64,000 nucleotides of DNA from Algoriphagus resistens (GCF_001442615.1 NZ_LMXN01000003.1:186001-250000); one strand, 5' to 3'. Counted from the first letter of the stretch, positions 18,138-27,029 are shown. Made by a program: numbers and translations. Notes: generated from the letters alone by a model not told the origin.

Positions 18138-19865
18138 ATGTCGAAAAGTAATATCATACTAATCGTTGTGCTGATGTCTCTGGCCAGCTTTGGTCTGATG
18201 GGATTCCAACTGTATTGGGTGAAAAATGCGGTTAGGATTAATAATGAGCGATTTGAGCAAAACGTTCACCAGGCACTATCAAACACTGTAGATAAATTGG
18301 AAAAAGGGGAGTCGTCTGCCGCATTTGATTATATCATTCAGGACTCAATCATGAGTAGAAGCCTATTCGAAAAAATTGACCCGATTGATTTTAGAGATAT
18401 TGCAGTTAATTCCAGACAGATTTATAGATCTAGGCCTTCTCTGGTGGACTCGTTCTTTCAGGAACCAGCCCCCAAAGTAAGCCAAACTTTCAGAAGGATC
18501 CTCGAGTCAAGAGGGTTGGATATGAACCAACTTGAAGACTTGGAGACTTTTTTTGCTTACATGACTCCCGAATTAGCGTCTAAAATGTTCACCCCAGATG
18601 AAATGGAGGTGCTTCTTCAGGAAAAAGAACGTCAGTTACAATATATTAATAGAGTAGAGAATTCGGCCAAACAAGAAATCACGTCTAAACAAGAACCTTA
18701 CTTCCAAGAAGTTGTCAGGGAAATAAATCTTGATCCCAACCTGATCGAGAAAATCACCAAAGCAAATAGGAAGATCGAGTTCTTCAACAGGATGTGGAGT
18801 GAAATGGCGGCCGGTCAGCAAGCAATTTTAGATCGGTTAGATACAGCGCAAGTCCGACAATTGCTGAAAAGCTATCTGATTGAACAGAATATTTACGAGG
18901 ATTTTGAATTGGGGTTGCTCAAGGAAGATGGGTGGCTACTTTCTATAGGCCCTGTAAAACAGAAATTTGTCCTCAGCCAAAAAGGAATCCAGGCAAAACT
19001 TTTCCCGAATGATATATTCGGGAAAGATAATTACCTGACTGTTTATTTTCCCCGCAAAAACACCCGTGTGATCCGAGAAGTCTGGCTGCCGATCACTAGC
19101 TCTATCCTGTTTATTGTGGTGATCATTTCCTGTTTTATCTATGCCATTAAGGTGATTATCCGTCAAAAAGCACTATCGGACACAAAGAATGATTTCATCA
19201 ATAATATGACCCATGAATTTAAGACTCCTTTGGCTACGGTGAGTCTGGCTGTGGAGGCACTCCAAGATCCCGAATTGTCCAGCCAGGACAAGTTCCGATC
19301 AAGATATCTGGGTATCATAAAGGATGAAAATAAGCGCCTGGTTTCCCAGGTAGAAAACGTTCTTCAGGCCGCTGCGTTGGATAAGAAGGATTTTAAGCTA
19401 AAAATTGAATTGTTGAACCTGGCAGAGATTTTAGAAAACACAGTTGATCATTTTGGGCTTCAGGTAGAGAAAAAAGGAGGTCAAATTACCTTTGTCAATG
19501 AATTGACAGATCCAATGGTGGAAGGAGATCTTTTTCATCTCACCCATATTTTCAATAATCTGCTGGACAATGCAAATAAATACTCCCCCGAGAACCCAAC
19601 GATCAGCATTGAGGCAAAAGATGATCCCGAACAAGTTCATATTACCATAAAGGATGAAGGAATAGGGATGAATAAAGATGCACAACGGAAAATTTTTGAT
19701 AAATTCTACCGGGTTCCCACCGGCAATGTACACGATGTCAAAGGCTTTGGATTGGGACTATCTTATGTGAAAACTATGCTGGAAGCACATAAAGGGGGGA
19801 TTCAAGTAAGTAGCGAACTTGGAAAAGGAAGCTCATTCACCATTAACTTACCTAAGAAACAATGA
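18138..19865 (+). CDS. Membrane sensor histidine kinase
   Basis: 575 residues. Membrane helices at 7-29 and about 318-341 enclose a ~290-residue periplasmic sensor region with no domain I recognise; it is rich in charged helices (TPDEMEVLLQEKERQ near 152-166). The cytoplasmic part has the H box NNMTHEFKTPLA with phospho-acceptor H359, the N box NNLLDNANKYS, G1 box DEGIGM, F box FDKFYR and G2 GFGLGLSY. The stop overlaps the next gene by 4 bp (ATGA), so the two form a translationally coupled two-component system. The signal is unknown. Confidence 0.94.
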   Translation: MSKSNIILIVVLMSLASFGLMGFQLYWVKNAVRINNERFEQNVHQALSNTVDKLEKGESSAAFDYIIQDSIMSRSLFEKIDPIDFRDIAVNSRQIYRSRPSLVDSFFQEPAPKVSQTFRRILESRGLDMNQLEDLETFFAYMTPELASKMFTPDEMEVLLQEKERQLQYINRVENSAKQEITSKQEPYFQEVVREINLDPNLIEKITKANRKIEFFNRMWSEMAAGQQAILDRLDTAQVRQLLKSYLIEQNIYEDFELGLLKEDGWLLSIGPVKQKFVLSQKGIQAKLFPNDIFGKDNYLTVYFPRKNTRVIREVWLPITSSILFIVVIISCFIYAIKVIIRQKALSDTKNDFINNMTHEFKTPLATVSLAVEALQDPELSSQDKFRSRYLGIIKDENKRLVSQVENVLQAAALDKKDFKLKIELLNLAEILENTVDHFGLQVEKKGGQITFVNELTDPMVEGDLFHLTHIFNNLLDNANKYSPENPTISIEAKDDPEQVHITIKDEGIGMNKDAQRKIFDKFYRVPTGNVHDVKGFGLGLSYVKTMLEAHKGGIQVSSELGKGSSFTINLPKKQ

Positions 19866-20557
19866 GTAAAGCAAAACTATTAGTGGTCGAAGACGATCCA
19901 AACCTGGGAGATATCCTACAGGAATATTTGGAAATGAAAGGTTATGAACCTACGCTTTGCCGGGATGGTGAAGAAGGTTGGAATAAATTCAAGAAGGGAA
20001 AATATGATCTTTGCCTTCTCGATATTATGATGCCGAAAAAGGATGGATTTACGCTTGCCAAGGAAATTAAGAAAGTGGAAGAAACCCTTCCCATACTTTT
20101 CCTTACCGCAAAAAATCAAAAAGACGACATCATCGAGGGGCTCAAAATAGGCGCTGATGACTACCTGACAAAGCCATTTAGCATGGAGGAACTCTTGCTT
20201 CGCGTAAATGCTATTCTGCGGAGAACGCATAAAAATGAGGAGGTCAACCCATTGAAGGTTTATTCATTTGGTGGATTTGTACTACACTACGATGAACAAT
20301 TCTTGGATGGTCCAAAAGGCCGCCACAAGCTAACCTCCAAAGAAAATGAGCTTATCCGCTTACTGGCTTCTGAAATCAACAACCTTGTAAACAGAAGCCA
20401 TGCGCTCAAGCAAATTTGGGGAGATGATAGTTATTTCAATGCGAGAAGCATGGATGTGTATCTAAGCAAAATCCGTAAAATCCTGAAGGACGATCCAAAA
20501 GTCCAGATCATCACTGTACACGGCGAAGGCTTTAAGCTGATCGTGAGTGATAGCTAG
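19862..20557 (+). CDS. OmpR/PhoB-family response regulator
   Basis: 231 residues. The receiver domain has acidic pocket D11/D12, phospho-acceptor D54 (LLDIMMPKKDG), T82 and K104 (DDYLTKPF). The C-terminal winged helix is of the OmpR type (LTSKENELIRLLA, NLVNRSHALKQIWG, RSMDVYLSKIRKIL, GEGFKL). The ATG lies inside the stop of the upstream kinase gene, so this is its cognate regulator. A strong palindromic terminator follows 8 bp after the stop. Confidence 0.95.
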   Translation: MSKAKLLVVEDDPNLGDILQEYLEMKGYEPTLCRDGEEGWNKFKKGKYDLCLLDIMMPKKDGFTLAKEIKKVEETLPILFLTAKNQKDDIIEGLKIGADDYLTKPFSMEELLLRVNAILRRTHKNEEVNPLKVYSFGGFVLHYDEQFLDGPKGRHKLTSKENELIRLLASEINNLVNRSHALKQIWGDDSYFNARSMDVYLSKIRKILKDDPKVQIITVHGEGFKLIVSDS

Positions 20558-20564
20558 TAAAAAC

Positions 20565-20595
20565 AAGGTAGTGAATTCACTACCTTTTGCTTTTT
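20565..20595 (+). terminator. Intrinsic terminator after the HK-RR operon
   Basis: A perfect 22-bp palindrome (AAGGTAGTGAA/TTCACTACCTT, 20565-20586) is followed by TTGCTTTTTG. It lies between convergent genes and could also stop minus-strand transcripts of the barrel gene. Confidence 0.8.
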
Positions 20596-20644
20596 GTTCG
20601 TTTATAGAAGAAGCCTTTTTGGGCTATTGCTCTTATTTTACAAT

Positions 20645-21121
20645 TTACAAAGGAATCGCTAATCCTACCCTAAATCCGACTTCCCTTGGATATGGGCTCT
20701 GGTACCGAAATTCTGTACTAAGTCCTAAACCTTCAATTATTCGTATATACGCTCCAACGCCCACATTTGCTCCTTTTTGATTTCTTTTAGTCCCCGCACC
20801 GTCTGGCTGGGTATCTACCCATGTCTGGCTATAGCCTGCCATGAAATACAATTGAGATGGCCCATCTGATACGTAATAGCGCAGATCAGCACTTAAATTA
20901 CTTTCCTTGCCCACCTCTGGAAAAACAAATGTAAAACTTGGCATCAAAGCGAATTTGTCCACAAAGAAATATTCAATTCCTGCTCCGACCCCGAAATTAC
21001 TATATCTCAACCCGTAGGTTCCATAACCGTGAAAGCGAGCATTTCCCTGTTCTTGCGTTTGTGACAACGCGACAAAAGAGAGCATAAAAGCGGTGCAAAA
21101 AATAAAGAAACTCTTTTTCAT
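20645..21121 (-). CDS. Small outer-membrane beta-barrel protein
   Basis: 158 residues. A signal peptide ends near VALSQ. The mature part alternates aromatic and polar residues in strand-like segments (GTYGLRYSNFGVGAGIEYFF, SADLRYYVS, YFMAGYSQTW, GANVGVGAYIRI, GFRVGLAIPL), as in OmpA-type or porin-family eight-stranded barrels. Glycine-rich turns and a hydrophobic C-terminus fit. The specific role is unknown. Its start codon abuts the first copy of the start-codon repeat family, so the entire 5' leader of this gene is repeat sequence. Confidence 0.8.
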   Translation of the reverse strand: MKKSFFIFCTAFMLSFVALSQTQEQGNARFHGYGTYGLRYSNFGVGAGIEYFFVDKFALMPSFTFVFPEVGKESNLSADLRYYVSDGPSQLYFMAGYSQTWVDTQPDGAGTKRNQKGANVGVGAYIRIIEGLGLSTEFRYQSPYPREVGFRVGLAIPL

Positions 21122-21213
21122 GTGTTTATAATTTGTCTTTTAAGGGTCATATGGAATCTCGCATGCATAATAATCATCCCGGTGTGAGACGCTTGAGTCA
21201 TGCTCGATTTCAT
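21118..21213 (-). CDS. Putative 31-residue upstream ORF inside the repeat, ATGA-coupled to the barrel gene
   Basis: ATG at 21211-21213, stop TGA at 21118-21120 overlapping the downstream ATG (21119-21121). The peptide begins MKSSMTQASHTGMII and ends KRQIINT. The same frame, length and overlap are found in the copy at 38863-38958, with eight differing codons and no indel. Other copies of the repeat do not keep this frame, so translation is uncertain. Confidence 0.35.
   Translation of the reverse strand: MKSSMTQASHTGMIIMHARFHMTLKRQIINT
21119..21213 (-). repeat. Start-codon repeat family, copy 1 (full unit)
   Basis: A 95-bp unit running from one ATGAAA (21213) to the ATGAAA start of the barrel gene (21121). 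It contains in order ATGAAATCGAGCATG, CACCGGGATGATTAT, GCGAGATTCCATATGACC and AAAAGACAAATTATAA. About 90 percent identical to copy 3 at 38863. The bases just upstream (AAAATATAAACGC) again resemble the 3' end of a unit. Confidence 0.85.
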
Positions 21214-21373
21214 GCGTTTATATTTTGGTTTTTATAGGCCATAACCTCTCCCGATCCCGCACCTGATTGCCATGACAGGTGCGTTACATTCACCACAGGC
21301 AGCCTCAATTTCATTGGTCCGGATAATTGGCATTCGGCAAGAAATTAGCTGGTGCCAACTTAGAAAACAAATT

Positions 21374-22426
21374 TTAGGACATCAATTCTGCGACCTCATT
21401 TTTGTTTGCCAACTGCCCACAGGCTGCATCAATATCCTGTCCACGTGACTTTCGGACTTTAGCGATAATCCCCTGTGATTCCAACACACGCACATACATA
21501 TCCACAGCTTCCTGCTTCGCCTGACGGAATTCTCCTTCATCTATCGGGTTATATTGGATTAGGTTGACTTTGGACGGAATAATCTTACAGAATTTTGCCA
21601 ACGCCCGGGCATGAGGCTCATCATCATTAATACCATCCCAAATCACATATTCATAAGTAACCTTGCGTTTGGTTTTATCATACCAATATTTCAATGCTTC
21701 CCCCAATTCCTCCACAGGATTGCTGTCATTGATGGGCATTAGCCGTGATCGGGTTTCATTGATTGCTGAGTGAAGCGAAACAGCCAAGTTGAATCGGACT
21801 TCATCATCGGCGAGTTTACGGATCATTTTGGTTACTCCTACAGTAGAAAGAGTGATTCTTCTTGGAGCCATGCCAAGTCCTTCAGGTGAAGTGATTTTAT
21901 CAATTGCTTCAAGGACATTTGCGTAGTTGAGCAGGGGCTCTCCCATTCCCATAAAAACAATATTGGTAAGTGGTCGATTAAAGAATTTTTCAGCCTCATC
22001 CTTGATAGCCACTACCTGATCATAAATTTCATCAGGATTCAGATTTCGCATGCGTTTTAACCGCGCTGTCGCGCAAAAATTGCAATCCAGACTACAGCCC
22101 ACCTGAGATGAAACGCAGGCAGTAATCCTTTTGGTGGTCGGAATCAAAACTGACTCCACGATCTTATTGTCATAGAGCTTTACCGCATTTTTGATGGTGC
22201 CATCAGAAGAATGCTGCATCAAATCCACGAGAATGTGGTTGATTTCAAAATGAGCCTTGAGTATTTCCCTTGTGCTCAGCGATATATTGCTCATGTCATC
22301 GAAATTCTTCAGAGACTTATTCCAGAGCCATTCATAAACCTGCTTGGCCCGGAATTTTTTCTCACCATGAGCTAAAAAGAATTCTTCCAACTGTGTCAGG
22401 GAAAGCTTACGGATGTCCTTTTTCAT
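21374..22426 (-). CDS. rlmN: 23S rRNA A2503 / tRNA A37 C2-methyltransferase (radical SAM)
   Basis: 350 residues. The radical SAM cluster motif is C111-x3-C115-x2-C118 (VGCSLDCNFCATA). The two further catalytic cysteines of RlmN are visible: C104 (ITACVSSQ) and C336 (DIDAACGQLA), used for the methylated-cysteine mechanism. MGMGEPLLNY (SAM binding) and the S..VG and N.AVSLH segments are present. It methylates C2 of A2503 in 23S rRNA and A37 in some tRNAs. Its ATGAAA start is preceded by two tandem units of the start-codon repeat. Confidence 0.97.
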   Translation of the reverse strand: MKKDIRKLSLTQLEEFFLAHGEKKFRAKQVYEWLWNKSLKNFDDMSNISLSTREILKAHFEINHILVDLMQHSSDGTIKNAVKLYDNKIVESVLIPTTKRITACVSSQVGCSLDCNFCATARLKRMRNLNPDEIYDQVVAIKDEAEKFFNRPLTNIVFMGMGEPLLNYANVLEAIDKITSPEGLGMAPRRITLSTVGVTKMIRKLADDEVRFNLAVSLHSAINETRSRLMPINDSNPVEELGEALKYWYDKTKRKVTYEYVIWDGINDDEPHARALAKFCKIIPSKVNLIQYNPIDEGEFRQAKQEAVDMYVRVLESQGIIAKVRKSRGQDIDAACGQLANKNEVAELMS

Positions 22427-22527
22427 CTGATTATAAGTGTTTTAAAATGGTCAGATGGAATCTTTGACGATTAAAATAATCATTGCCCTGTGTGTTTTAA
22501 TGATGATTTTAATCGTGTCGATTTCAT
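22424..22527 (-). repeat. Start-codon repeat family, copy 2a (directly upstream of rlmN)
   Basis: From ATGAAATCGA at 22527 to the rlmN ATGAAA at 22426. Conserved blocks are CACACAGGGC-AATGATTAT, AGATTCCATCTGACC and a diverged AT-rich end, CACTTATAATCAG. The variable centre is a long hairpin (22468-22515). An indel breaks the 31-codon frame found in copies 1 and 3. Confidence 0.75.
22468..22515. other. Strong inverted repeat inside repeat unit 2a
   Basis: CGATTAAAAT (22468-22477) pairs perfectly with ATTTTAATCG (22506-22515). Inside this, CATT (22481-22484) pairs with AATG (22499-22502) after symmetrical 3-nt internal loops. The structure would sit in the rlmN leader RNA about 40 nt before the start codon. 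Confidence 0.7.
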
Positions 22528-22625
22528 ATGATAATTTGCTTTTAGCGGCCATATGGAATCTCGCACCACGTATAATCATGCCTCTGTCTGCCGCCAAGCA
22601 GGCTTGGTTTCTGAATTGATTCCAT
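22525..22625 (-). repeat. Start-codon repeat family, copy 2b (diverged)
   Basis: Runs from ATGGAATCA (22625) to the ATGAAATCGA that begins unit 2a. It keeps GGCATGATTAT, TGCGAGATTCCATATGGCC and AAAAGCAAATTAT. The centre is replaced by a GC-rich GCCTGCTTGGCGGC stem. With unit 2a it fills most of the 354-bp gap 22427-22780, the rest of which shows no gene. Confidence 0.7.
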
Positions 22626-22780
22626 TATGCAAAGGTAAGATAATCTGAAGTATCAAGAAGCTCGATCAAAAACTTAAGAAGAAGGCAGTAGAGTTTAGAT
22701 ATTCTCTGGACCTTTGATACTGAATTTATTATTATTTTGCCTCTTGCTTAGCCTCTATTTTTAATACAAGCTTAATTCAC

Positions 22781-24163
22781 ATGGATTTTATACTTCTGAT
22801 TATTGCGTTCAGGTACCTGCAAACTCATGAGCAGACCAAACAAGTTCACCCTGATTGGCAAACGATTTTCTTTAAATTACTGGTAGCGGCGTGTGCCCTT
22901 TTGGTCATTCAGATATCCTTTCAGACTACAAGAAGTTTCCTGAGCTGGATTGCTCATGCTGCGACATTATATATTGTCTATGCAGCATATAATAAAAAGG
23001 AGTTTTCACCACTGAAGCATTTTGTCTATGCTTTTTTCCCTTTGGTAATCGTCTATATTTTTCAGGATTTCGCACAACTTATGGCTCCTGTTTTTTATGA
23101 GACCTATGAGGCATGGTTTGAGACAGCTGAGCTTTTTGCCTGGATATGGCTGGTAGCGCAATTCATTATCAACCGTAAGCAACGGAAAGCCTTGGAGCTG
23201 GAACGGATAAAAGCGGCTCAACAGGAATTACAATTCAAGCAGTCACAGAAATTAAAGGATGCGCTGGAAATTCAGGTAGCAGAACGGACAGCAGAAATCA
23301 CCGCTCAAAAAGAAGCTCTGGAAAAGACTCTTCATGAACTCAAAGCAATGCAATCCCAACTGATACAATCTGAGAAAATGGCTTCTCTCGGTGAGCTCAC
23401 AGCGGGAATTGCCCATGAAATTCAAAACCCTCTGAATTTCGTGACTAATTTTTCTGAATTGAACAAGGAGCTTCTGGACGAACTGAAAGACGAACTTGAA
23501 AAAGGGGATCTCGATGAAATCAGGGCTATTGTAAGTGACATTGAGGGCAATGAAGACAAAATTATCCATCACGGAAAGCGCGCCGATGCCATTGTGAAAG
23601 GCATGCTGCAACATAGCCGAAGCAGTTCTGGAGTGAAAGAGCCTACTGATATCAATGAACTGGCAGACGAGTATCTTCGTCTATCTTATCACGGATTGAG
23701 GGCAAAAGACAAGTCATTTAACGCAAGTATGGAAACTGACTTTGATGAGGCTGTGGGCTCTGTAAACGTCGTTTCGCAAGAAATAGGAAGAGTGATCCTG
23801 AATTTGGTAAATAATGCCTTTTATGCGGTAGCCGAAAAGAAAAGACAGCTCGAAAAACATGGGGCTTCTGAGGTTGCCAATAAGTACAAACCTACGGTAT
23901 GGTTAAGTACCAAAAGGGGCGTGAATGGTATAGAGATCAGGGTGAAGGATAATGGGACTGGGATGCCGGATTCAGTAAAAGATAAGATATTTCAGCCCTT
24001 TTTTACAACAAAGCCAACTGGGTTAGGAACAGGTTTAGGCCTTTCTTTGAGCTATGATATAATAAAAGTGCATGGGGGTAAATTGACGGTTAGCAGCCAT
24101 AATTCGGAGTCGGAAATTGGAGAAAACACATGGACCGAATTTCTTATTTTTATTCCCTGTTGA
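22781..24163 (+). CDS. Membrane histidine kinase with coiled coil
   Basis: 460 residues. Four hydrophobic segments occupy the first ~130 residues (about 2-12, 31-47, 55-70, 84-100 and 115-130), with no recognised sensor domain. A coiled coil follows (about 133-200; KLKDALEIQVAERTAEITAQ region). The HisKA domain has EKMASLGELTAGIAHEIQNP with H212. The ATPase domain has NLVNNAFYAV, DNGTGM, and FTTKPTGLGTGLGLSLSYD. The HEIQNPLNFVTNFSE type of H box is common in Bacteroidota and cyanobacterial kinases linked to lone receivers. Two receiver genes follow after 158 bp, and they are the likely phosphorylation targets. Confidence 0.92.
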   Translation: MDFILLIIAFRYLQTHEQTKQVHPDWQTIFFKLLVAACALLVIQISFQTTRSFLSWIAHAATLYIVYAAYNKKEFSPLKHFVYAFFPLVIVYIFQDFAQLMAPVFYETYEAWFETAELFAWIWLVAQFIINRKQRKALELERIKAAQQELQFKQSQKLKDALEIQVAERTAEITAQKEALEKTLHELKAMQSQLIQSEKMASLGELTAGIAHEIQNPLNFVTNFSELNKELLDELKDELEKGDLDEIRAIVSDIEGNEDKIIHHGKRADAIVKGMLQHSRSSSGVKEPTDINELADEYLRLSYHGLRAKDKSFNASMETDFDEAVGSVNVVSQEIGRVILNLVNNAFYAVAEKKRQLEKHGASEVANKYKPTVWLSTKRGVNGIEIRVKDNGTGMPDSVKDKIFQPFFTTKPTGLGTGLGLSLSYDIIKVHGGKLTVSSHNSESEIGENTWTEFLIFIPC

Positions 24164-24321
24164 TATGAACTTCTATGCCCTGAGAACCAAATACTATGGA
24201 AGGTAAGGCTTGTCGGCAATGCGCGATATCCTAAAGGCGGCAAAAACATCTTATCCATTCTATCCGGTCCAGGGGAATTCACCAGATTTGAAATTACATT
24301 ACCAAAGATATCACCAACACC

Positions 24322-24705
24322 ATGACAAAAATATTAATAGTCGATGATGAGCGAGACGTAGAGTTACTTTTTCGTCAGAAGTTTAGAAAAGAAGTTAGAA
24401 GTGGGCTTTTAGAACTCGCATTTGCCTTTTCAGGCAGTGAAGCGCTCAGGTTATTGGATAGCGAGCATCCACCTGAAGTAGTTTATGTTTTTTCCGATAT
24501 CAATATGCCAGGTATGACGGGATTAGAATTATTGGAAAAGATAAAGCGCCAGTTTCCTGCCATAAACGTAAGCATGATCTCTGCGTATGGAGATACAGAG
24601 AACTTTAAAAAAGCAATGGATTCTGGGGCCAGGGAATTTTTCACTAAGCCGATAGACTTTGATTCCCTTAGAAAAGAAATCGGTAAAATAATCAATCAAG
24701 AGTAG
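24322..24705 (+). CDS. Single-domain response regulator (receiver only)
   Basis: 127 residues, one receiver domain and no output. The acidic pair D8/D9 (IVDDERD), phospho-acceptor D59 (FSDINMPGMTG), the SAYGD segment and K109-P (FFTKPID) are present. It is similar in sequence to the receiver domain of the next gene (shared start pattern KILIVDDE.D.E.LF.QKF), pointing to a duplication. It probably acts as a phosphate carrier or competitor between the upstream kinase and the cyclase regulator, 11 bp downstream. Confidence 0.93.
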   Translation: MTKILIVDDERDVELLFRQKFRKEVRSGLLELAFAFSGSEALRLLDSEHPPEVVYVFSDINMPGMTGLELLEKIKRQFPAINVSMISAYGDTENFKKAMDSGAREFFTKPIDFDSLRKEIGKIINQE

Positions 24706-24716
24706 ATCGTTAAGCT

Positions 24717-25757
24717 ATGTCTAAGATACTTGTAGTAGACGATGAGGCAGATTTAGAGATCCTTATCACACAGAAATTCAGGCGTAAGATCCGGACTGGA
24801 GAGTACAATTTTGTATTTGCGCTGAATGGCCGTGAAGCATTGGAGATTCTACACGAGCAGTCGGATATCGACATGATACTTAGCGATATCAATATGCCGG
24901 AAATGGACGGACTGACCCTATTGACCAAGGTAAAGGAGCAAAACCCTTTGCTTAAGGCAGTGATTATTTCAGCCTACGGAGATTTAAATAATATCCGAAC
25001 AGCAATGAATCGGGGCGCATTTGATTTCATTACCAAGCCGGTTGATTTTCAGGATTTGGAGATTACTATTGAGAAAACACTCCAACATATCAATCAGATC
25101 AAATCCACCCTGACGGCCATGCGGGAAAATAACATACTGAAAATGTATGTGGACGAAACTGTCCTCAATTTCATGGTAGGAAAAGAGTCTGAGACTTCCT
25201 TGATGGAAAATGAAATCGTAGAAGCGACCGTGGTATTTGTGGATTTGGTTGGTTTTACAAAGATTTCGGAAAATGAAGAGCCCAATGTGGTAGTGCCTTT
25301 ACTAAATGAGTATTTTGATCTGATGGTACGTGAAATTATTGATCAGAGAGGTGCCGTAGACAAGTTCATCGGCGATGCAGTGATGGCCGTTTTTAAAGGG
25401 TCAGATCAGGTGGAAAGAGCCCTCAGAGCCTGTGTGGCTATCCGTGATAAAATGAATGCCATGCCCATGTACTCCGAAAAATCGAACTTCAGCCCGAAGG
25501 TCTCAATAGGGGTGAATTCCGGGGAAATGGTCTCAGGGAATATTGGTTCCCGGTCTTTGAAAAGGCTAGACTATACCGTCATTGGCGATGCAGTGAATAT
25601 CGCCTCTAGACTCCAACATGCTGCGCTGCCGGGTCAAATTTTGATCCTGGAGAAATGCACCCGTGAAATTTCAGCATTATTTACTTTCAAAGATTTAGGG
25701 GAAATTGCCCTTAGAAACAAAGCAAGACCGGTTTCTGTGCTGGAAGTCGTGAAATAG
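24717..25757 (+). CDS. Response regulator with class III adenylate/guanylate cyclase output domain
   Basis: 346 residues. Receiver domain 1-125 with D57 ([11 protein letters not shown]) and K107-P. A helical linker follows (about 118-160). The class III cyclase domain (about 165-346) carries metal-binding aspartates D176 ([10 protein letters not shown]) and D220 ([11 protein letters not shown]), purine-specificity residues K216 and D285 ([17 protein letters not shown]), and the transition-state N294 and R298, so it should be active. K/D at the specificity positions favours ATP over GTP in characterised members. The product would be a cyclic nucleotide made in response to the kinase upstream. 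No cNMP-binding effector is in the window. Confidence 0.93.
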   Translation: MSKILVVDDEADLEILITQKFRRKIRTGEYNFVFALNGREALEILHEQSDIDMILSDINMPEMDGLTLLTKVKEQNPLLKAVIISAYGDLNNIRTAMNRGAFDFITKPVDFQDLEITIEKTLQHINQIKSTLTAMRENNILKMYVDETVLNFMVGKESETSLMENEIVEATVVFVDLVGFTKISENEEPNVVVPLLNEYFDLMVREIIDQRGAVDKFIGDAVMAVFKGSDQVERALRACVAIRDKMNAMPMYSEKSNFSPKVSIGVNSGEMVSGNIGSRSLKRLDYTVIGDAVNIASRLQHAALPGQILILEKCTREISALFTFKDLGEIALRNKARPVSVLEVVK

Positions 25758-25802
25758 CGCCGCCAAATTGCTTCTTCCTGTTTCTATGCCTTACTTCACT
25801 AC

Positions 25803-26807
25803 GTGAAAAATACGCTGATCACGGCCATAGCATTCTTTCGTCTTCTGACTTTTCAGAAAATCATCAACTACGCTCTTTTGGCTTGCTCTTTTCAGCTTTC
25901 CAGGATACTTGGCACTCCTATTATTTGGGGAAAACCCACGACACTTTCCATAGAACCTACGACCAGCTGTAACTTGCGTTGTCCGGAATGTCCTTCTGGA
26001 TTACGTGCTTTTTCCCGTCCAACCGGAATGCTGCAAGAAAAGCTTTTCACAAAAACAATTGATCAGGCAAAAGGACATCTCACTTGGCTTCATTTATATT
26101 TTCAGGGTGAACCCTTTCTTAATCCGCGGTTTTTGGAGATGGTATTTTATGCTAATTCCAAAGGTATTTTCACGTCCACTTCTACCAATGCCCATTACTT
26201 ACAGGAAAATCAAGTTGCTGAAGTTCTACATAGCGGGCTGAAACAGTTAATCGTGTCTATGGATGGGATTACCCAGGACATCTACGAAAAATACCGAATA
26301 GGCGGAAATCTGGTTAAAGTGCAGGATGGGATCAACCTGCTTTTGTCTGAGCGGAAAAAATCCGGTAGACCCTTCCCACGGGTTGTCCTACAGTTTCTCA
26401 TCACAGGGCAGAATGAACATCAACTCCCTGAATTAAAACGTTGGGCTGAAAAAATGCAGGTTGATGAAGTGCAGTTGAAAACTACCCAGATTTACGATTT
26501 CGAGAATGGTTCCGCGTTGATTCCTGCAGACTTGGGCTATTCCAGATATGTTCCTGCAGGAAATGGGAAGTGGAAGCTAAAGAAGAAAATGAAGAACAAA
26601 TGCTGGCGAATGTGGCAAGGGGCTGTAGCTACTTGGGACGGAAAAATAGTGCCCTGTTGCTTTGACAAGGACGCGCAGTACGTTATGGGCGAATTGCAAA
26701 CACAGTCGCTAGCTTCTATCTGGTTCTCTCTTCGGTATCAAAACTTTAGAAATCAGCTCTTAACTGATCGAAGTCAGCTCGAAATATGTAAAAACTGTAC
26801 GGAGTAA
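25803..26807 (+). CDS. Radical SAM/SPASM-domain protein
   Basis: 334 residues, starting at GTG (25803); no in-frame ATG lies before the catalytic motif. The radical SAM cluster motif is C56-x3-C60-x2-C63 (PTTSCNLRCPECPSG). The C-terminal SPASM-type region binds further clusters (WRMWQGAVATWDGKIVPCCFD, LEICKNC). SPASM enzymes modify peptides or sugars or mature proteins. No precursor peptide gene is evident on either side. It is the last gene before the exopolysaccharide operon, 222 bp upstream of the Wza-like gene, and could belong to surface glycan or cofactor metabolism. The gap 26808-27029 holds only a small hairpin (GGACT 26917, AGTCC 26930). Confidence 0.85.
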   Translation: MKNTLITAIAFFRLLTFQKIINYALLACSFQLSRILGTPIIWGKPTTLSIEPTTSCNLRCPECPSGLRAFSRPTGMLQEKLFTKTIDQAKGHLTWLHLYFQGEPFLNPRFLEMVFYANSKGIFTSTSTNAHYLQENQVAEVLHSGLKQLIVSMDGITQDIYEKYRIGGNLVKVQDGINLLLSERKKSGRPFPRVVLQFLITGQNEHQLPELKRWAEKMQVDEVQLKTTQIYDFENGSALIPADLGYSRYVPAGNGKWKLKKKMKNKCWRMWQGAVATWDGKIVPCCFDKDAQYVMGELQTQSLASIWFSLRYQNFRNQLLTDRSQLEICKNCTE

Positions 26808-27029
26808 TTACCTGCTCTAAGCGGAAGGAAGATGCTCAACGAAGGAGGGGCGGGGAAGGCAGAGTTTCAGCAGGTTTTTTGGCTGTTCACCCATGGATTA
26901 TATGTTCAGCAGATGTGGACTTCTGGAAGAGTCCAATAGGTTTTTGGAACTATATTTGGTAGAATTAAGAAATTCATGGATTTTTAATCCCCATATTTGT
27001 TCTTGATTCACCGGGACTATATTCTCTAT

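Noticed and set aside
22424-22625. Short ORFs in repeat units 2a and 2b
   Set aside because: Frames are broken by indels relative to copies 1 and 3; stops appear after about 15 to 27 codons and no ATGA overlap exists.
24164-24321. 13-codon ORF starting MNFYALRTKYYG between the kinase and the lone receiver
   Set aside because: Too short, no conserved pattern and no signal for translation.
26808-27029. Possible radical-SAM precursor peptide gene near the SPASM protein
   Set aside because: Neither the 45-bp gap before nor the 222-bp gap after the gene holds a short ORF with a leader-core pattern.
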